The notes under the pieces: generated by a model
Databases searched by the model: none
The model's input: the letters and a program-made list of their open reading frames with translations, nothing else
Told to the model about the DNA's origin: nothing
Position numbers and translations under genes: made by a program
Part shown: positions 1 to 64,000 of the stretch, one piece after another
How the letters are laid out: each line of letters starts with the position of its first letter
How positions within the stretch are numbered: the stretch's first letter is position 1
Assembly: GCF_032854445.1 (NCBI RefSeq)
Contig: NC_088304.1
Coordinates: 21,553,850 to 21,617,849 of the forward strand
Direction: 5' to 3'
From: Liolophura sinensis
Lineage: Eukaryota; Mollusca; Polyplacophora; Chitonida; Chitonidae
DNA: 64,000 nt

Positions 1-632
1 ACACATTATAGTACATACATGATAACAAATTATAGTACATACATGATAATACATTATGACACATTATAGTACATACATGATGACACATTATAGTACATAC
101 ACGATGTCACATAGTGTAGTACATACGTGATGACACACAGTATATGACACTGTAGCACATACATGATGACACACAGTACATACATGATGACACATTATAG
201 TACATACATGATGAAACATTATGATAACACATTACAGTACAACCATGATAATACATTATGATGACACATTATAGTACATACATGATGACACATTATAGTA
301 CATACACGATGACACATTATAGTACATACACGATGTCACATAGTATATACATGACACATTGTAGTACATACGTGATGACACACAGTATATGACACTGTAG
401 TACATACATGATGACACATTACAGTACATACATGATAACACATTATAGTACATACATGAAACATTATGATAACACATTACAGTACATACATGATAACATA
501 TTATAGTACATACATAGCACATTATAGTGCATACATGATGACACATTATAGTGCATACATGATGACACATAGTATATACATGACACATTATAGTACACAC
601 ATGATAACGCATTATAGTACACACATGTACAA
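1..632. repeat. minisatellite, ~24-bp unit
   Basis: About 25 imperfect copies of a unit built on ACATTATAGTACATAC plus ATGATGAC. Variants carry AGTATA or TGTAGT. The array starts before the window. Its reading frames (Cys/Tyr/Met-rich) come from the periodicity. Confidence 0.9.
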
Positions 633-639
633 AAATACA

Positions 640-1970
640 ACTTATTCACAGAAGCCCAGGAATAATGACTCATACAGACTTAATAACACATACGTGAATA
701 TGCTTGTCATCTGAACTGACATAACAGATTTTCAGTTTTGCCTCTTTAAATCTTAACAAGAACAAAGTAAGTAACTATGACTTATGTATTAACAGCTTCT
801 ATGTTCCTTGTCCATCTTCTTGTTAAAAATCCACATAAAATCCTTAAGTACCGCTTCCATCATGCATGAACATCTAAAATCATGAATCGTGACAGTCAAC
901 ACCCTCCACACACACAAAATAAAGTACAACTGGAAGGGTGAAGACAGCCTCCACATTTTCTAAGAGCTAATCCAGACAAAGCCTATAATGTATAACATCT
1001 CTGTCCTATATTCTCTATCATATTCTAGGGTTTATCTGTTGTACAGGACTGAGAATCCAACAAAACTGCAAAAAGAAAAAAAACCTCAGAGGCCAGGATA
1101 AAACAAAGATGAGTAAAAGATAAAACAAAAACAAAAGATGACGGGAACACAAAGAAAAACAAAGAAAAACTGTGACGTTCAACGAGAAACAGCGAATGAT
1201 GCCACTTCAGCCGCAGCTGGTATGTGAAACCCTACACTGTAGCAGCAAGTACAGGTACAAGAATATTAATACAATAATATAATGTAAAACACCATATCCA
1301 AGCCTAACAAATTGTTCCAAACCATAAACCAGTGCTAAAACTGCTACTGCCCTGATCAGCTAACTTTTGAGAAGGACAGTACTTCCATAAAATCAAAGAG
1401 AATCCCATTAAAAGCAAGTACCTGTACCTCTGTACCACAAACGAAACAGCAGCATTCAATGTCCATTCTGATCTTTGAATAAAATAGTGTCTACCTCTTA
1501 TTCAAAGCTATACACCCTGAATTGTATATACACTGTACACTATCTACAAACTACATATCCCACTATACAACAGGCTAAATCCTCATCAAATGTACCTTGC
1601 CTTGCCAGGGATTTCCCTGGATCTGTAGATCTGCCATATGCATCTCATCAGAAATGATGACCTGACCCTATATAGCATTCAGGGTACAATACCTGTGCAT
1701 AATAAAAGTCAACCTAAACCTGCCTATATGTACATATACATGTACATGTTCAGACTCATGAAGCACCAATCCTTCATGCAAGACCACATGAAACATGCAA
1801 AGTACATAAATCATAAATCACATTTCTAGCCCATTTAATAATATATTATTCTCTCCAAATATACATCCATCTTACTGGTCCATGATTTTTGCAAAACCAA
1901 AGACAAAATTAAAGCTTGATTTCTATAATCTTCAGCATACAAAGGTTGACCTCGAAACTCCCAGCTCAGA
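640..1970. other. PI4KA 3' flank / 3' UTR, no other gene seen
   Basis: AT-rich sequence between the terminal exon and the array at the window start. The short reading frames here have no recognisable motif. Part should be the PI4KA 3' UTR. Confidence 0.6.
1834..1839 (-). promoter_or_regulatory. candidate PI4KA poly(A) signal ATTAAA
   Basis: The minus strand reads ATTAAA about 130 bases past the PI4KA stop. No AATAAA was noticed on that strand nearby. This is a motif match only; a real 3' end needs transcript reads. Confidence 0.25.
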
Positions 1971-62716
<60,746 letters not shown>

Positions 62717-64000
62717 CTGTGGGCAAAAACCATACAAAAATTACATTACATGTACAATATCTACATACTGAATTTGCGAAACAATGCATGGTCTTATCAC
62801 TTTGCAATCTCTGCAAATACTTTAATATCACCAAGAAGATTAGACCACAAATAATATAACCTGAGTCATTTCAGAAGAGGGGTAGAAACAGACCTAAATG
62901 GCCATAGATATTTTTTGGACAGAACTTTTTTTTTTGGTAACGGCATGAATCAATCTTTACTCAGGAATAAGAATCTTATGAGGCCAGGTTATAGCAGACA
63001 GAAACACAATGTTGCATCATTCCTACCCCTCATACACATCGTCAAGTCAAAAGAGGGTTAGCCCCTGACATCTATATCACTAAACCACTTGGCTTCTGCG
63101 ACTGAATGTTTTTCTTAGACATGTTTAATACAGATGGGTATGGTAAGGGTTAAATGTGCTCTAGTGACTGGCTGAGTTTAGCAATTTCACTTCTGAATAA
63201 TAATAAAAAAAACAGACTTATCTGTATGACTATTAAAAAATGACACAGAGTAACCATAATTTCAAATACTGATGACGCTGCTGAATTCTTCTGGACCATA
63301 TTAATAAGTTAGGCAGGGGTTATGGTCTTTAACTGATTTCAGTTTTAATGCATCCAATCAGCACTTCAGAAGTCTCACAAGATGATGTAGATTTAGGAGA
63401 GATTAAACAAAGGTTTGCTTTCACAGACTACCAAGTGATTTTGAAGTAGTTGCCCGATTGAATATACATACATGTACGGTCTTGTCTGTCAACTCCACAG
63501 CGCCATTGGCGCATATCATAAAATCATGTCTTTTAGTCAAGGTAGTTTACATCCACTAAGACTCTTCGCCCACTGCCGCCAACTTGGGCAGTTATGTGTA
63601 TGTGCTGCTTCACTGTAGAGCAGTGGGAAGATGGTGGCAGTGGCTGAGGAGACTGTTCCCATGGAAAAATTCATGGATATAATAAATGTCATCTAAAGCG
63701 AGTAGGTGCATATGATGGTGGTGTGGTGGTGCAGTGGGTGCGGAAAGCGAGTCTAGTTTGGTGTTTTTCATTTGCATTAAACTTAATTGATAACAAAGAC
63801 ACAAAAACTAAACATGAAATTAACACTGTCTGTCTCGAGACTAGGAGATATAAGAAAAGAAGTTGTAGTTTTCCGGGGCGACCTGCACATCTGCATCTGT
63901 TGTACAGCCTCAATTCAGGGGAGCTTGAATTACTCTTCACGCATTAAACTAACGTTGAATGCAACACCTAAACAACAAACCTAGTCTTTACATCAACCTC
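62717..64000. other. 5' intron of PI4KA, no exon recognised
   Basis: I looked for the N-terminal PI4KA segment (a helical stretch before VSRLI) in all minus frames and found none. Reading frames at 63610-63984 lack motifs. The start exon should lie beyond 64000. Confidence 0.55.

Noticed and set aside
1-632. Similarity of ACATTATAGTACAT to motifs in vertebrate mitochondrial control regions
   Set aside because: The block is a short tandem repeat next to a nuclear multi-exon gene; no mitochondrial genes are nearby.

Overview
The window is animal nuclear DNA from an intron-rich invertebrate, most likely a mollusc. This rests on GT-AG introns, AT-rich introns full of minisatellites, and many tRNA-derived SINE copies of a kind I associate with bivalve/gastropod genomes. 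The species was not determined. There are no bacterial features, and nearly all long open reading frames here are side effects of tandem repeats.

One gene spans almost the whole window on the minus strand: PI4KA, encoding phosphatidylinositol 4-kinase III alpha. This large lipid kinase makes PI4P at the plasma membrane. I could place 47 coding exons, from 62597-62716 (a region near residue 50 of the vertebrate protein) to the stop codon at 1971-1973. They total about 6.1 kb of coding sequence, roughly 2,030 codons. The first coding exon(s) and the promoter lie beyond 64000. Exons from 62.7 to about 23 kb encode the helical N-terminal scaffold. Those from about 21 to 14 kb encode the helical PIK region. 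Those from 13.7 to 2.0 kb encode the kinase, with the invariant KVGDD, DRHNGN and (D)FGF motifs.

The most unusual feature is the placement of the minisatellites. At least eleven of the tandem arrays are repeats of PI4KA's own exon-intron boundaries. Each unit carries the last bases of an exon plus the donor site, or the acceptor tract plus the first bases of an exon. The clearest are 46 bp x ~32 at exon 6394-6514, 30 bp x ~36 at exon 7776-7901, 75 bp x ~12 at exon 44861-45044, 131 bp x ~9 at exon 41683-41783 and 30 bp x ~13 at exon 17456-17588. Intron 13974-15090 has arrays at both ends. Together they add roughly a hundred or more decoy splice sites inside one essential gene.

Four exons between 36.47 and 39.60 kb (39493-39603, 38683-38813, 37533-37664, 36468-36539) contain small indels that break or locally shift the frame. 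The other 43 exons are clean.

Introns also hold a decayed L1-like reverse transcriptase fragment (29.2-30.1 kb) carrying a 39-bp x 13 minisatellite. A ~630-bp terminal-inverted-repeat element with a MADF-like reading frame (18.1-18.75 kb) has inserted inside the splice-acceptor array. There are about 30 SINE copies of three families, most in the same orientation as the gene. No second functional protein gene, rRNA, genuine tRNA or CRISPR array was seen.
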